Shown: positions 26,520 to 34,957, numbered from the stretch's first letter. The stretch is 64,000 nucleotides of DNA from Massilia rubra (GCF_011682065.1 NZ_VUYU01000002.1:434001-498000); one strand, 5' to 3'. A program made the numbers and translations. Notes: generated by a model not told the origin, from the sequence alone.

Positions 26520-27739
26520 TAGCGTTCCTTAGGAATCGCGCGTAGAAGTGAGACTCGGTCATCAAATGCATTATTCCAAACGCCCGCAAGCCGGTCTTCA
26601 AAAACAGCCCGAGCATAGCGAGATGGCATAGTGGATTGCCGCGACCAACCGAAGAATGTTCTCATTTTTTGCAATGCCTCGTCCATGGAGTCTCCATGCT
26701 GGAGTAACTGGTGGAGACGAACCACAGCGCAGGTGTGACGAAGATCATGCGGGGTAACGGTCGTCTTGCCTGTACGGGACTCTAACTCCCTGACCACATG
26801 AGCTGGTAGTTTATTCGATATTACGGAAAATGCTTTCGTGAGCGCCTCGGTTGAGAGCGGCACGTTGGACTTGGAATTCAGTAAAAATGAGTGCTGGGGG
26901 CGGCCCCGATAATTGCCGGCATATAATTCGATGATTCGTGCCGTCGTTTCGCTGGTCGGAATTTGCCTGATCGAATCCTTGGTTTTAATGCTTGGTTTGG
27001 AGTAGCGAGGATCTTGGGCTGAGCTTTCGTAGTCGTTTTCGCGGATGTTGATCCAGCACCTATCACGTCCTAGTTTCGGGTCAAACGCGCTCTTAATTGC
27101 ATCAACGGGAAGTAACAGCGCTTCACCGCGCCGCAAGCCTTGGTGGAGCATAAGAATAAATGCCACGTACACGCGCCAGCGCGTCTGAACGCGAGGGAAT
27201 GGATTATCTTTGGATTCGGGATCTAGGATCTGATACAAGACTTCAACGGTAGACGCCGGCAGAGAGCGGATCATTTCAGGCATGTTTCGCTTCTTTACGC
27301 GGAACTGGCTGTAAAGAACTGAAAGTTGATGAAGTCGGCTCTCGATATGGCTCAATGTCTTGTGGGTGTCACTTTTCGCAATCCACGCGACGATCGAGGT
27401 GACGAAACTGAGTCCTACTTGCCAACGCGTCTCGTCAGACTCAGTCGTTGCGGGTTGGTTACGAATCGAGATGAACCAAGATTCCAGGATCTCCGCCAGG
27501 TCGCCGTCGTTCAGGGTGCCAAGGGCGTCGTCAAGCGCACCGTGACCACGCAGCTCGTCGCCATGCTGGTACAGGTTGTCGATGTAGCGGAGCTTTTTTA
27601 TGTGCGTCGAGTCTGCCAAAGCTCCTGTGACTGCCGCTGACCAGACGACCGCCCAATAGCGCGGCAGCCCACAGCTGTCAACTAGGACTGGGGCCGAGAG
27701 GCTAGGAGGAACCAGTGGACCCTCAAGTTGAGTGATCAT
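26519..27739 (-). CDS. tyrosine recombinase/integrase, first gene of the quartet (406 aa)
   Basis: Complete catalytic set: Arg in LHQGLRRGEALLLP (about 203), HDLRHTCAVVRL giving HxxR (about 331), Trp in FFGWSRQ in place of the last His, and the nucleophile Tyr in SRYARAVF (about 375). The N-terminal 190 residues form the core-binding domain. As first gene, nearest the right end and the candidate att site, it is the best candidate for the main integrase. All four genes overlap by 1-4 nt and must be co-translated. Confidence 0.85.
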   Translation of the reverse strand: MITQLEGPLVPPSLSAPVLVDSCGLPRYWAVVWSAAVTGALADSTHIKKLRYIDNLYQHGDELRGHGALDDALGTLNDGDLAEILESWFISIRNQPATTESDETRWQVGLSFVTSIVAWIAKSDTHKTLSHIESRLHQLSVLYSQFRVKKRNMPEMIRSLPASTVEVLYQILDPESKDNPFPRVQTRWRVYVAFILMLHQGLRRGEALLLPVDAIKSAFDPKLGRDRCWINIRENDYESSAQDPRYSKPSIKTKDSIRQIPTSETTARIIELYAGNYRGRPQHSFLLNSKSNVPLSTEALTKAFSVISNKLPAHVVRELESRTGKTTVTPHDLRHTCAVVRLHQLLQHGDSMDEALQKMRTFFGWSRQSTMPSRYARAVFEDRLAGVWNNAFDDRVSLLRAIPKER

Positions 27740-28054
27740 CGCGTTGTAGAGTTAACGGCAACACATAAACATACCATTTATCGTCTTGCTGTTGTGGCAC
27801 TAAATCAAGGAAACGCAACATGCTGTAAACTACCAGTCCTTCGCATAATCTATATTATGTTAAATAAAGGGTGATGGTAACGCTATCTTCGGCTCAACTG
27901 TCCGAGTGCTCAGCAATGACCGGGGCGGTATTTTGATGTCAGCGCTGCAGAGTGCGAGCGCCGGGTGTCGCCCAGCGCTTGCGGCAGTGGGAACGTTCCT
28001 CGGTCCAGTCCTTAGCTTGCCGAGCTCATCGATAATCCAGCTTCCAGGCAGCGT
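27740..28054. other. 315-bp gene-free right edge of the island
   Basis: Holds the promoter region of the recombinase operon and the candidate right att site. AT-rich up to about 27880 (CTATATTATGTTAAATAAAG), then GC-rich chromosomal sequence, so the compositional switch falls just outside the att-like site. No gene is seen. Confidence 0.55.
27790..27820. other. candidate attachment site, right end of the integrative element
   Basis: TGTTGTG (27790-27796), 17-nt spacer, CGCAACA (27814-27820). Six of seven bases pair between the arms. The spacing equals that of the left site at 11683-11713, where the arms are perfect. It is 51 bp upstream of the first recombinase start. A further CGGCAACA at 27756-27763 may be an accessory site. 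Confidence 0.55.
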
Positions 28055-28339
28055 GTGTACAATCCGGTGCTTGTTCCACATTTTGGCTTTGTGCAGTCCA
28101 TGGTGAAAATGGACGATCTGGAGGTCGTCGCCACAAGCGGTAAAACGCACCATCCGATCGTCCGGCGTAGTGAGAATGCAGAAGACCGGGTGCAAGGAAC
28201 AGCGTTTGACGTCACTGACGCCGAGCTCGGCCGCGCTGACGCGTATGAAGTCGATGCCTGTCAGCGCGTGTTGGCATTGTTGGCTTCAGGGAGGCAAGCT
28301 TGGGTGTACGTGGATGCCCGGATGGCTTCTCTTACCTGA
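28055..28339 (+). pseudogene. truncated gamma-glutamylcyclotransferase-like gene
   Basis: The frame reads DDLEVVATSGKTHHPIVRRS, VQGTAFDVTDAELGRADAYE and ASGRQAWVYVDAR. This is the C-terminal half of the AIG2/GGCT family (VATSG..HPI ... ADAYEV ... AWVYVD). The N-terminal half, with the YGTL motif, is absent: the frame is stopped at 28013-28015 and no upstream frame restores it. Only a GTG could start the remaining 94 residues. The gene probably lost its 5' end through the insertion of the adjacent element or a later deletion. Confidence 0.65.
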
Positions 28340-28368
28340 TTTTCGGGACTGAAGATGTTGGATATTGA

Positions 28369-28755
28369 ATGGATATGATCGATGAAATCGTCAGTGTGGA
28401 CGGCCGTTTTCGGGCCGAGTTTGTCAGGCGTGACGACGGCACGTACGGTTATATCTCATTCATCAATTCAAACAACGCAGCCAGCCCCGCATGGAAACAG
28501 GATGGGCGCGCCGTATCACGCTTTGAATCGCGCGACATCGCGCTATTTGACGCCAAGGGACGCCTGGCCTGGCTGAAGAAAGAAACGGATTGGCCGGCCA
28601 AAGACCATGAACCGGTGGCGGGCAGCCAATACACGCCCGGCTGGATAAAATGTCCGTTTTGTGGCCTCCAGTTCTATCTTCTGGACCTGGATCGATGGGG
28701 CGGCAGCCGGCATCTCACCTGCGGGCAGAGAATCATCGACACGGCGCAAAGCTGA
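28369..28755 (+). CDS. hypothetical protein with CxxC motif (128 aa)
   Basis: Soluble protein. The N-terminal half is strand-rich (GRFRAEFVRRDDGTYGYISF). The C-terminus has KCPFCGLQFYLLDLDRWGG, then HLTCGQR, a CxxC plus a single later Cys that might form an incomplete zinc site. No ribosome-binding site is obvious before ATG 28369; the second ATG, 6 nt later, is equally possible. I do not recognise the family. Confidence 0.6.
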   Translation: MDMIDEIVSVDGRFRAEFVRRDDGTYGYISFINSNNAASPAWKQDGRAVSRFESRDIALFDAKGRLAWLKKETDWPAKDHEPVAGSQYTPGWIKCPFCGLQFYLLDLDRWGGSRHLTCGQRIIDTAQS

Positions 28756-28848
28756 TTGACGTTTGGCGCCGCCAGAGGGAGTACTACACGATTGCGATCG
28801 ATTGACGGCTTAAGCGGAACAGGTCATAACTGGCCGCAAACCCCGCGA

Positions 28849-28885
28849 TTTAAATCGACAATATTTCGGGTAATGTCGATTTAAA
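28849..28885. promoter_or_regulatory. 12-bp perfect inverted repeat upstream of the HupE-like gene
   Basis: TTTAAATCGACA (28849-28860) and its exact complement (28874-28885) flank a 13-nt spacer, 91 bp before the HupE-like start. No T-run follows, so an operator for a dimeric regulator is more likely than a terminator. The regulator is unknown; metal-responsive control is a guess from the neighbouring gene. Confidence 0.5.
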
Positions 28886-28975
28886 GATCGAGCATATTGC
28901 TTTTGCCTTACCCAAGCAACGCCGGCAATCGGCGATAATCACGCCTCGTCAACCGGACATCAGGAGAAAACTGCA

Positions 28976-29677
28976 ATGTCGTTCAATGATCGGGCCAAGC
29001 GCGCCCGTGCGTGCCTGCTCGGCATGGCGCTTTGCCTGCTGACGGCCGGCGCCCTTGCCCATGGCGTTTCCGAGTCGGACCAGGGTTTCCTGCAAGGTGC
29101 GACCGGTGTGCACTTCCTGCCCTATCTGTACCTGGGCGCCAAGCATATGGTGACCGGCTACGACCACCTGCTGTTCCTGTGCGGCGTGATCTTCTTCCTG
29201 TACCGGATGAAGGAGATTGGCCTCTACGTGACCCTGTTTGCGCTCGGCCACAGCACCACCCTGCTGCTCGGGGTGCTCAATGGCTGGCATATCAACGCCT
29301 ACCTGGTCGACGCCATCATCGGCCTGTCGATCGTCTACCGCGCCTTCGACAACCTGGGCGGCTTCAACAGCGTGGTCGGTGTCCAGCCGAACAAAAAGGC
29401 GGCTGTCCTGATTTTCGGCTTCTTCCACGGCCTGGGACTGGCCACGAAATTGCAGGATTTCTCGCTCTCGCCCGATGGCCTGGTCCCGAACATGATCGCC
29501 TTCAACCTTGGCGTCGAACTCGGCCAGCTGCTCGCGCTCGGCATGATCCTGATCGTCATGCGCTACTGGCGCAGCACCGCCAGCTTTGCGCGGCATGCCC
29601 TCACCAGCAACTTTGCGCTCATGAGCGCCGGTTTCGTCCTGGCCGGCTATCAATTCACCGGCTTTCTCAGTCAATAG
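28976..29677 (+). CDS. HupE/UreJ-type membrane protein (233 aa)
   Basis: N-terminal signal (LLGMALCLLTAGALAHG) followed by about six hydrophobic segments. The conserved block GAKHMVTGYDHLLFLCGVIF, with LFALGHSTTLLLGVL, is typical of the HupE/UreJ-2 family of putative nickel/cobalt permeases; His residues in GYDHLLF and ALGHSTT line the proposed metal path. No hydrogenase or urease gene is nearby, so the metal is uncertain. AGGAG lies 9 nt upstream. It ends 8 nt before the next gene, so the two are co-transcribed. Confidence 0.82.
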   Translation: MSFNDRAKRARACLLGMALCLLTAGALAHGVSESDQGFLQGATGVHFLPYLYLGAKHMVTGYDHLLFLCGVIFFLYRMKEIGLYVTLFALGHSTTLLLGVLNGWHINAYLVDAIIGLSIVYRAFDNLGGFNSVVGVQPNKKAAVLIFGFFHGLGLATKLQDFSLSPDGLVPNMIAFNLGVELGQLLALGMILIVMRYWRSTASFARHALTSNFALMSAGFVLAGYQFTGFLSQ

Positions 29678-29685
29678 GAAACACC

Positions 29686-30312
29686 ATGTCTCTGCCTCCA
29701 TCGAACGCAGCCGTCGTCGCGCCTAAAAAGGAACTCTTGCGCGGCTGCCTGGTCGCCGCCGCGGTCGCCGCCGTGCTGCTCGTCGTTGCCGTCTTGCCCG
29801 CCGAGTACGGGATCGACCCGACCGGCGCGGGCAAGGCACTCGGATTGACCAAATTGCACAGCGCCGCCGCGCCTGCGGCCGAGCCGGTCAAGCCCGCCGC
29901 CACGATCACAGCGGCGAAAGGATCGACCGTATCGGCGCCCGGCGAAGTGCGCGCCATCACCATCGCATCGAAGCAAACCGTCGCCTACCGCGCCGACACG
30001 CAGGAAATCACCCTGGCACCCGGTAAGGGTGTGGAGGTGAAAACCCATCTGGCGAAAGGCTCTGCCCTGATGTTTTCGTGGAAGACGACCAAGGGCGAAG
30101 TGCTCAACCATGATTTTCATGGCGAACCGGTCAACGCCAAGGGCGACGAATTCGAGAGTTTCATCCTGGAAGACGATGTCAGCCACTCCAGCGGCGTGCT
30201 GATTGCTCCTTTCACCGGCGTGCATGGCTGGTATTGGAAGAACCTGAACGATGAACCGGTCACCGTGGTGCTGCAGGCGGGCGGATTTTATACCGATATT
30301 TTCAAGAAATAG
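29686..30312 (+). CDS. membrane-anchored periplasmic protein (208 aa)
   Basis: One N-terminal membrane helix (LVAAAVAAVLLVVAVL, about 21-36), an Ala/Pro-rich linker and a beta-rich periplasmic domain (QEITLAPGKGVEVKTHLAKG, FSWKTTKGEVLNHDFHGEPV, GVHGWYWKNL). RBS AGGAAACACC precedes ATG 29686. Such transmembrane-anchor proteins are often paired with the HupE-like permease upstream. His-rich spots (NHDFHGEP, SHSS, GVHGW) may bind a metal, an inference. No enzyme motif. Confidence 0.72.
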   Translation: MSLPPSNAAVVAPKKELLRGCLVAAAVAAVLLVVAVLPAEYGIDPTGAGKALGLTKLHSAAAPAAEPVKPAATITAAKGSTVSAPGEVRAITIASKQTVAYRADTQEITLAPGKGVEVKTHLAKGSALMFSWKTTKGEVLNHDFHGEPVNAKGDEFESFILEDDVSHSSGVLIAPFTGVHGWYWKNLNDEPVTVVLQAGGFYTDIFKK

Positions 30313-30349
30313 TGTGGCGTCAACCTCGGCCGACCCGCACCATGGCCAT

Positions 30350-32896
30350 TCAAGCCCGCGCGGACCGGGGACGCCTGGCGGCGGAAAATCCGATTGTCGC
30401 CCGCGCGATCTTGTCCCACTCACCGAAATGATTGACCACCCTACCGCGCGGGTATGCCAGGACGATCAAGGCCAGCCCGAGCAGGATTGAGGCAAGCGCG
30501 GCGTCGCTCGCGTAACCCTCAAGCAGCCAGGGCGCGGCCAGCAGCCACAGGCCGAATCCGATGTTGACGAAGCGCAGCGGCCGGGCCACCTCGGCCCACG
30601 CCATGATGGAGACCGCGACCACCAGCGATCCAATGATGTGATCGTTGTCGGCGGCCTGGCCCGCGCTGCCGAACAGCAGGCGGCTGGACATGAGGGCAAC
30701 GCCGATGAGCGTACTCACCAGCAAGTTCCAGGGAACGCTGACCCCGGTGAGCAGCATTTCGCGCAGAATCGCGCCGAGCGGCGCCTCGAAATTGTCGGAA
30801 TAGGCGGCGCTGCCGCCCTCCATTGTGTCGCCGCGCAGCAGGACGTACCACAGCGGCCGGCCCTTTTGCCGGCGCTTCTTGAGAAACTGCAGCGTGGCGA
30901 GGATTTCGTCGAGCGAGTAGGGAATTTGCAGCAGCATCGCCAGCGCGCCGATCAGGCACAGGGTGCACCAGGTGCCGATCACGACCGGCTGGATAATGAT
31001 GAAAAACACGCTCACCGCCCCCAGCGGCACGATCAGCACCCCGAACAGCAGGACCAGCCAGGGCATGGTGCGCCAGCGCCGCTGGTCGCCGATGACGCCG
31101 GTGACGATTTCGAGCACGTACACCGTGGCCCCGAGCCCGGCGTCCGACACCGGCCACGCTTCCGATACCGATGAAGTAATGATGCGCTCGGTCCCGTCGC
31201 CGAGGAACGGGTCCCAGACCGCATCGATGTGGCCGAGCTGGAAGGCGGCCAGATAGCGTGAAATCACCAGCCCGACAATGGCCAGCGCAATGATGGGCAG
31301 GCGGTTGGTCCATCCGGATGGACTGTAGTCCCACCCTGGCGGCGCATCCGGTCCGCTGGTGCTTGCCACGGGCGTGATCCCGGGCGCCGCCGGCAGCGCG
31401 ACGGCGAACACGATCAGCAGCGCGCCGACCAGGGTGTCGTTGGCATACGCGGCCGCACTGGTGGTCCAGAACAGCACCGGTGCGAACAGCAGCCACAAGC
31501 CGACCGCCGCCGTGCTCCAGCGGGCCCAGCCGAAGTCGCGCGAGAGCGACAGCAGGCCAAATACCACGACCAGGGCGCCGGCCAGCATGTCGCTGGCGGT
31601 CATCCAGGTGGCGCTGAACGCCAGGCCGCGCCCGTTCGGAGCCCAGGAGGCACCGGCCTGCATCCATTGTTGCGCCAGGCCGAAGGTGAACGGGCTGGCA
31701 AGCAGCCAGAACCCTAGCGCGATATTGGCAAAATGGCACCACAAGGTCTGGCGATGCCCGCTGCGGGCCATCATGTTGTAGTCGGCAATCGTCTGGGCGC
31801 CGGGCTGGCCACTGTTGCGCACGTCTTCCAGCCACAGTGGCAGCGGCAATTTGTTGCGCTCGTACCAGGCGGGCGGATCGGCGCGCAGGCGCGCGATCAT
31901 GGTTTGCAGGCTGCGCCGCAGGGAATGCACGGGCCGCCAGTCGAGCAGCGTCTGCGCCCGGGAGATATCGAGTTCATAGTGTTCGTCGGCCATGCGCACC
32001 ATGAAGGGCTGGATGAACGGCGCCTCGCCGCGGTCGATCGCGTCCGGCACCACGATCTCGGCTTTCTGCTGGACCCAGGCGCCCGCCGCCGCCAGCGCCT
32101 TGGGAATCTGGCGCGTCTCCCAGGGTTCGCCATGGAGCAGCCAGGCGATCAGGTTTTGCAGCGTTTCGTAGCTTTCCACCACCGGCTCGCCGATCAGCAG
32201 CGTGGTTTCCTGGGACAGGACCGCGCGCCTGTCGACGGCTGCGCGAAAGGCGGTGGCCACGTCGTCGATGTGCACGCATGCCTGTCCGTGCGAGGCGTCG
32301 CCCGGAAACACGCGGCTGAGCATCTGGCGCTCGAACAGGCGCCCGATCTGGTGCGCCAGCGACGGCAGCTCGCAGTCGTCGGTATACACCCCGGCGATGC
32401 GGAAAATGACCGCCGGGGTGGTGCCGCGCTCGACTTCGACGACGCGTTCGGCGGCCAGCTTCGATTGCGGGTACGGCCAGGCCGGCGCCAGCGGCGATGA
32501 TTCGCTGATCAGACGCCCGGGCGACCCGGGCGCATGCACCAGCATCGTGCTGGCGTAAATGAACTGCTCGACCTCGAACGACTGCAAGGCGCGCAGGAGT
32601 TTCTCGGTCCCTTTGACGTTGACCTCGTCGTAGAGCCGATTCGGTTCGTCCGAAAAATCGTAGAACGCGGCCAGGTGGATGACCGAGGCGATGCGGCCGC
32701 CGTGGCGCGAGCGCAGCGTGTCGCAGGCGCGCCCCAGCGCTTGCTCGGAGGTGATATCGGCTTCAATGCAGTCCGGCGCCCGGCACAGGCGCTCGAATCC
32801 GACCACCGTGTAGGCATCGGCCAGACGGGCGGCGATGGCCGTGCCGATCCTGCCTTCCGACCCGGTAATGAGTACAACAGGTTTTTCCGGGACCAT
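30350..32896 (-). CDS. NAD-epimerase - SPW repeat - VKOR fusion protein (848 aa)
   Basis: Three modules. Residues 1-340 are an extended SDR/epimerase domain (VLITGSEGRIG near 8-18, VIHLAAFYD, YASTMLV, YPQSKLAAE as the YxxxK motif). The middle and the end carry SPW-type two-helix membrane repeats (WARWSTAAVGLWLLFAPVLF; NIGFGLWLLAAPWLL). Around 570-690 lies a VKOR-like four-helix domain with WCTLC (about 643), the quinone-linked disulphide centre. Start ATG 32896 has GGAGAGG 6 nt upstream. It is an inner-membrane protein whose soluble epimerase part faces the cytoplasm. A heptanucleotide repeat sits in its promoter region. Confidence 0.8.
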   Translation of the reverse strand: MVPEKPVVLITGSEGRIGTAIAARLADAYTVVGFERLCRAPDCIEADITSEQALGRACDTLRSRHGGRIASVIHLAAFYDFSDEPNRLYDEVNVKGTEKLLRALQSFEVEQFIYASTMLVHAPGSPGRLISESSPLAPAWPYPQSKLAAERVVEVERGTTPAVIFRIAGVYTDDCELPSLAHQIGRLFERQMLSRVFPGDASHGQACVHIDDVATAFRAAVDRRAVLSQETTLLIGEPVVESYETLQNLIAWLLHGEPWETRQIPKALAAAGAWVQQKAEIVVPDAIDRGEAPFIQPFMVRMADEHYELDISRAQTLLDWRPVHSLRRSLQTMIARLRADPPAWYERNKLPLPLWLEDVRNSGQPGAQTIADYNMMARSGHRQTLWCHFANIALGFWLLASPFTFGLAQQWMQAGASWAPNGRGLAFSATWMTASDMLAGALVVVFGLLSLSRDFGWARWSTAAVGLWLLFAPVLFWTTSAAAYANDTLVGALLIVFAVALPAAPGITPVASTSGPDAPPGWDYSPSGWTNRLPIIALAIVGLVISRYLAAFQLGHIDAVWDPFLGDGTERIITSSVSEAWPVSDAGLGATVYVLEIVTGVIGDQRRWRTMPWLVLLFGVLIVPLGAVSVFFIIIQPVVIGTWCTLCLIGALAMLLQIPYSLDEILATLQFLKKRRQKGRPLWYVLLRGDTMEGGSAAYSDNFEAPLGAILREMLLTGVSVPWNLLVSTLIGVALMSSRLLFGSAGQAADNDHIIGSLVVAVSIMAWAEVARPLRFVNIGFGLWLLAAPWLLEGYASDAALASILLGLALIVLAYPRGRVVNHFGEWDKIARATIGFSAARRPRSARA

Positions 32897-32917
32897 CCGC
32901 GACCTCTCCGTGGTTGA

Positions 32918-32944
32918 ATGTGGCATGTGGCATGTGGCATGTGG
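32918..32944. repeat. heptanucleotide tandem repeat (ATGTGGC x ~3.9)
   Basis: Nearly four head-to-tail copies of ATGTGGC between the divergent epimerase-fusion and patatin genes, 22-48 nt upstream of the epimerase start. The length can change by slippage in steps of 7 bp, which would alter promoter or leader spacing. Copy number is low, so this may be inert. Confidence 0.6.
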
Positions 32945-33189
32945 ATAGCGCTGCGCATCGCCCTGCCACCAGTGTCCATTCTAGGGGGGCTATCGCATCG
33001 GTCCTTGATGCACGCGTTGGTTGAACATGCAACTTTTAGCGAAAGCGATTGCCGGATGCCCGTCCGCATCCTTGTCGACGATGGCACGCCGCAGGGCTGA
33101 ACCATGCCGTTGCGCCGCGGTCTACACCGCATTGCCGGCATGCGCAGCGCGCGCTGCTGCGCGCGGCACAACTTGCAAATGGAGGAAAC

Positions 33190-34209
33190 ATGGGGCCATC
33201 AGCAACGAAGGACATCGATATTGCACTGCAGGGCGGCGGCGCGCACGGTGCGCTCGCCTGGGGAATGCTCGACCGCCTGCTGGAGGAACCGCGCCTGTCG
33301 ATCAAGGGTATCAGCGGCACCAGCGCCGGGGCGGTCAATGCCGTCGTGCTGGCCGACGGTTTTGCGGGCGGCGGCGGGCGGGCCGGCGCGCGCCAGGCGC
33401 TGGCAAGGTTCTGGCGGGCCGTCAGCGATGCCGCCCGCCTCAGTCCGCTGCAACGCACGCCGCTGGAGCGCCTGATGGGGCGCTGGACGCTCGACAGTTC
33501 GCCGGCCTATGCGTTTTTCCAGATGGCCACCAGCATGGTGTCACCCTACGAATTCAATCCGCTCAACATCAATCCCTTGCGCAGCTTGTTCGCCGAACTG
33601 ATCGATTTCGAGCGCGTGCGCAATTGCGACGGACTGACCCTGTTTATAGCCGCGACCAATGTGCGCACGGGGACGGCGCGGGTTTTCAAGCGCCACGAAC
33701 TCGATATCGACAAGGTGATGGCGTCGGCTGCCCTGCCCCAGCTGTTCCAGGCTGTGGAAATCGATGGCGAAGCCTACTGGGATGGCGGCTATATGGGCAA
33801 CCCGGTGCTGTTTCCGCTGATCGACGAATCCTGTCAGCGCGACCTGGTGATCATCCAGATCAATCCGCTCGTGCGCAAGGAACTGCCGCGCACCGCCGCC
33901 GAGATCAGCAACCGCCTCAACGAAATCACGTTCAACGCGAGCCTGGTCAGGGAGATCAGTTCAATTCTCCTGCTCAAGCGCCTTATCGACGAAGAGAATC
34001 CGGCGCACGTGCGCTATGCCGATACGCGCCTGCACCGGATCAGCGCCGGCGAGGCCGCGATGCAACTGGGCGTGTCGAGCAAGCTCAATGCCGAGTGGGC
34101 GTTCTTGACCCACCTGCATGACATCGGCCATGCCGCAGCCGACCGCTGGATCGCGCGCAATGTGGAGCTCATCGGGCACTGCTCGACGATCGAGGCCGGC
34201 CAGGCATAA
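33190..34209 (+). CDS. patatin-like phospholipase (339 aa)
   Basis: Lipid acyl hydrolase with Ser-Asp dyad. Oxyanion loop LQGGGAHGALAWG (about 11-23), nucleophile elbow GISGTSAGAVNA (Ser near 43) and catalytic Asp in WDGGYMGNP (about 198) are all intact. Start ATG 33190 has GGAGG 5 nt upstream; longer frames lack one. No signal peptide, so probably cytoplasmic or membrane-associated. The family cleaves phospholipid or polyhydroxyalkanoate ester bonds; the exact substrate is open. Confidence 0.88.
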   Translation: MGPSATKDIDIALQGGGAHGALAWGMLDRLLEEPRLSIKGISGTSAGAVNAVVLADGFAGGGGRAGARQALARFWRAVSDAARLSPLQRTPLERLMGRWTLDSSPAYAFFQMATSMVSPYEFNPLNINPLRSLFAELIDFERVRNCDGLTLFIAATNVRTGTARVFKRHELDIDKVMASAALPQLFQAVEIDGEAYWDGGYMGNPVLFPLIDESCQRDLVIIQINPLVRKELPRTAAEISNRLNEITFNASLVREISSILLLKRLIDEENPAHVRYADTRLHRISAGEAAMQLGVSSKLNAEWAFLTHLHDIGHAAADRWIARNVELIGHCSTIEAGQA

Positions 34210-34234
34210 AAGCGGCAACGCCCGCCGCAGCCGC

Positions 34235-34573
34235 TTACACGGTCATCGCGACCATGCGGCGGCATTCTTCCGCGCAGCGCCGGCACGCCTGCGCGCAGGC
34301 CTGGCAGTGCGCCGCCTGGTGCCCGGCGCATTCCTGGGCGCAGGCGTCGCAGACATCGGCGCACAGCTGGCACAGCGGGCGCGCGAACTGGCTGCCGCGC
34401 GCCATGAAACCGGCTGCGGCCTGGCAGATCTGGGCGCAGTCGATATCGAGCGCAATGCAGTGCGCCATTATCTTGACGTCGTCTTCGCGCAGGCAGGCGT
34501 CGGCGCATTCGCCGCACGCGGCGGCGCAGGCATGACATGCTTCGATACTGGCATCAAATTGTTTCTGGTTCAT
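34235..34573 (-). CDS. four-helix-bundle copper-binding protein, DUF326 type (112 aa)
   Basis: Repeated Cys pairs along amphipathic helices: CHACAAACGECADAC, CIALDIDCAQIC, CQLCADVCDACAQEC, CQACAQACRRCAEEC. This is the pattern of the Csp/DUF326 (YhjQ-like) copper-storage bundle, where Cys residues line the core and bind many Cu(I) ions. There is no signal peptide, which suggests the cytosolic (Csp3-like) type. A strong GGAGG precedes the start. It lies convergent to the patatin gene, 25 bp away. Confidence 0.9.
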   Translation of the reverse strand: MNQKQFDASIEACHACAAACGECADACLREDDVKIMAHCIALDIDCAQICQAAAGFMARGSQFARPLCQLCADVCDACAQECAGHQAAHCQACAQACRRCAEECRRMVAMTV

Positions 34574-34618
34574 TGTGTATACCTCCGTTAAGATGGTTGC
34601 CGGTGGCGCCTGCGCGCA

Positions 34619-34918
34619 TTACGCGCCCTTGGCGCAGGTCAGGCTGACCGACGCGAATTCATCGAAAAAGCCCAGTGGTTTGCTGATGTCAGGCACTTTT
34701 TGTCCGGGCTTGAACTGGGCCACCTGATCGCGGAACTGCTGGTTGTCGAACACGGTCAGGGTGGCCTTGGGCCCGATTTCGACGCTGTCGACCCGGTCGT
34801 CCCAGTTCAGCCCGAACGGGCCGCTCATGTCGGCAATGGCCAGCGGTCCCGCCAGGGTCAGCGTATCGCCGCTGTAGTTCTTGCCCGGTTGGATGCGGAG
34901 ATGGGCTGCGGGTTCCAC
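34619..34918 (-). CDS. beta/gamma-crystallin-like fragment (99 aa, start uncertain)
   Basis: Reads LRIQPGKNYSGDTLTLAGPL and LNWDDRVDSVEIGPKATLTV, then DNQQFRDQVAQF, like two Greek-key motifs of the beta/gamma-crystallin fold. The only start in reach is GTG 34918 without ribosome-binding sequence, and there is no signal peptide. The frame is continuous with the upstream BON-domain gene except for its TAG stop, 13 codons before this GTG. It may be a truncated relic, or be made by readthrough; both are inference. Confidence 0.45.
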   Translation of the reverse strand: MEPAAHLRIQPGKNYSGDTLTLAGPLAIADMSGPFGLNWDDRVDSVEIGPKATLTVFDNQQFRDQVAQFKPGQKVPDISKPLGFFDEFASVSLTCAKGA

Positions 34919-34957
34919 GGCGCGCCAAAAATAGCCGGCGCGCCGCTTGCGCCCGCG

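Noticed and set aside
22175-27739. Interpretation as a RIT (recombinase-in-trio) element or as Tn554
   Set aside because: Protein sizes and the fourth small gene do not fit RIT; Tn554 has three genes of other sizes. Kept as alternatives only.
27860-28195. 111-codon minus-strand frame at the right island edge
   Set aside because: It is antisense to the GGCT-like fragment, whose plus-strand motifs are clear.
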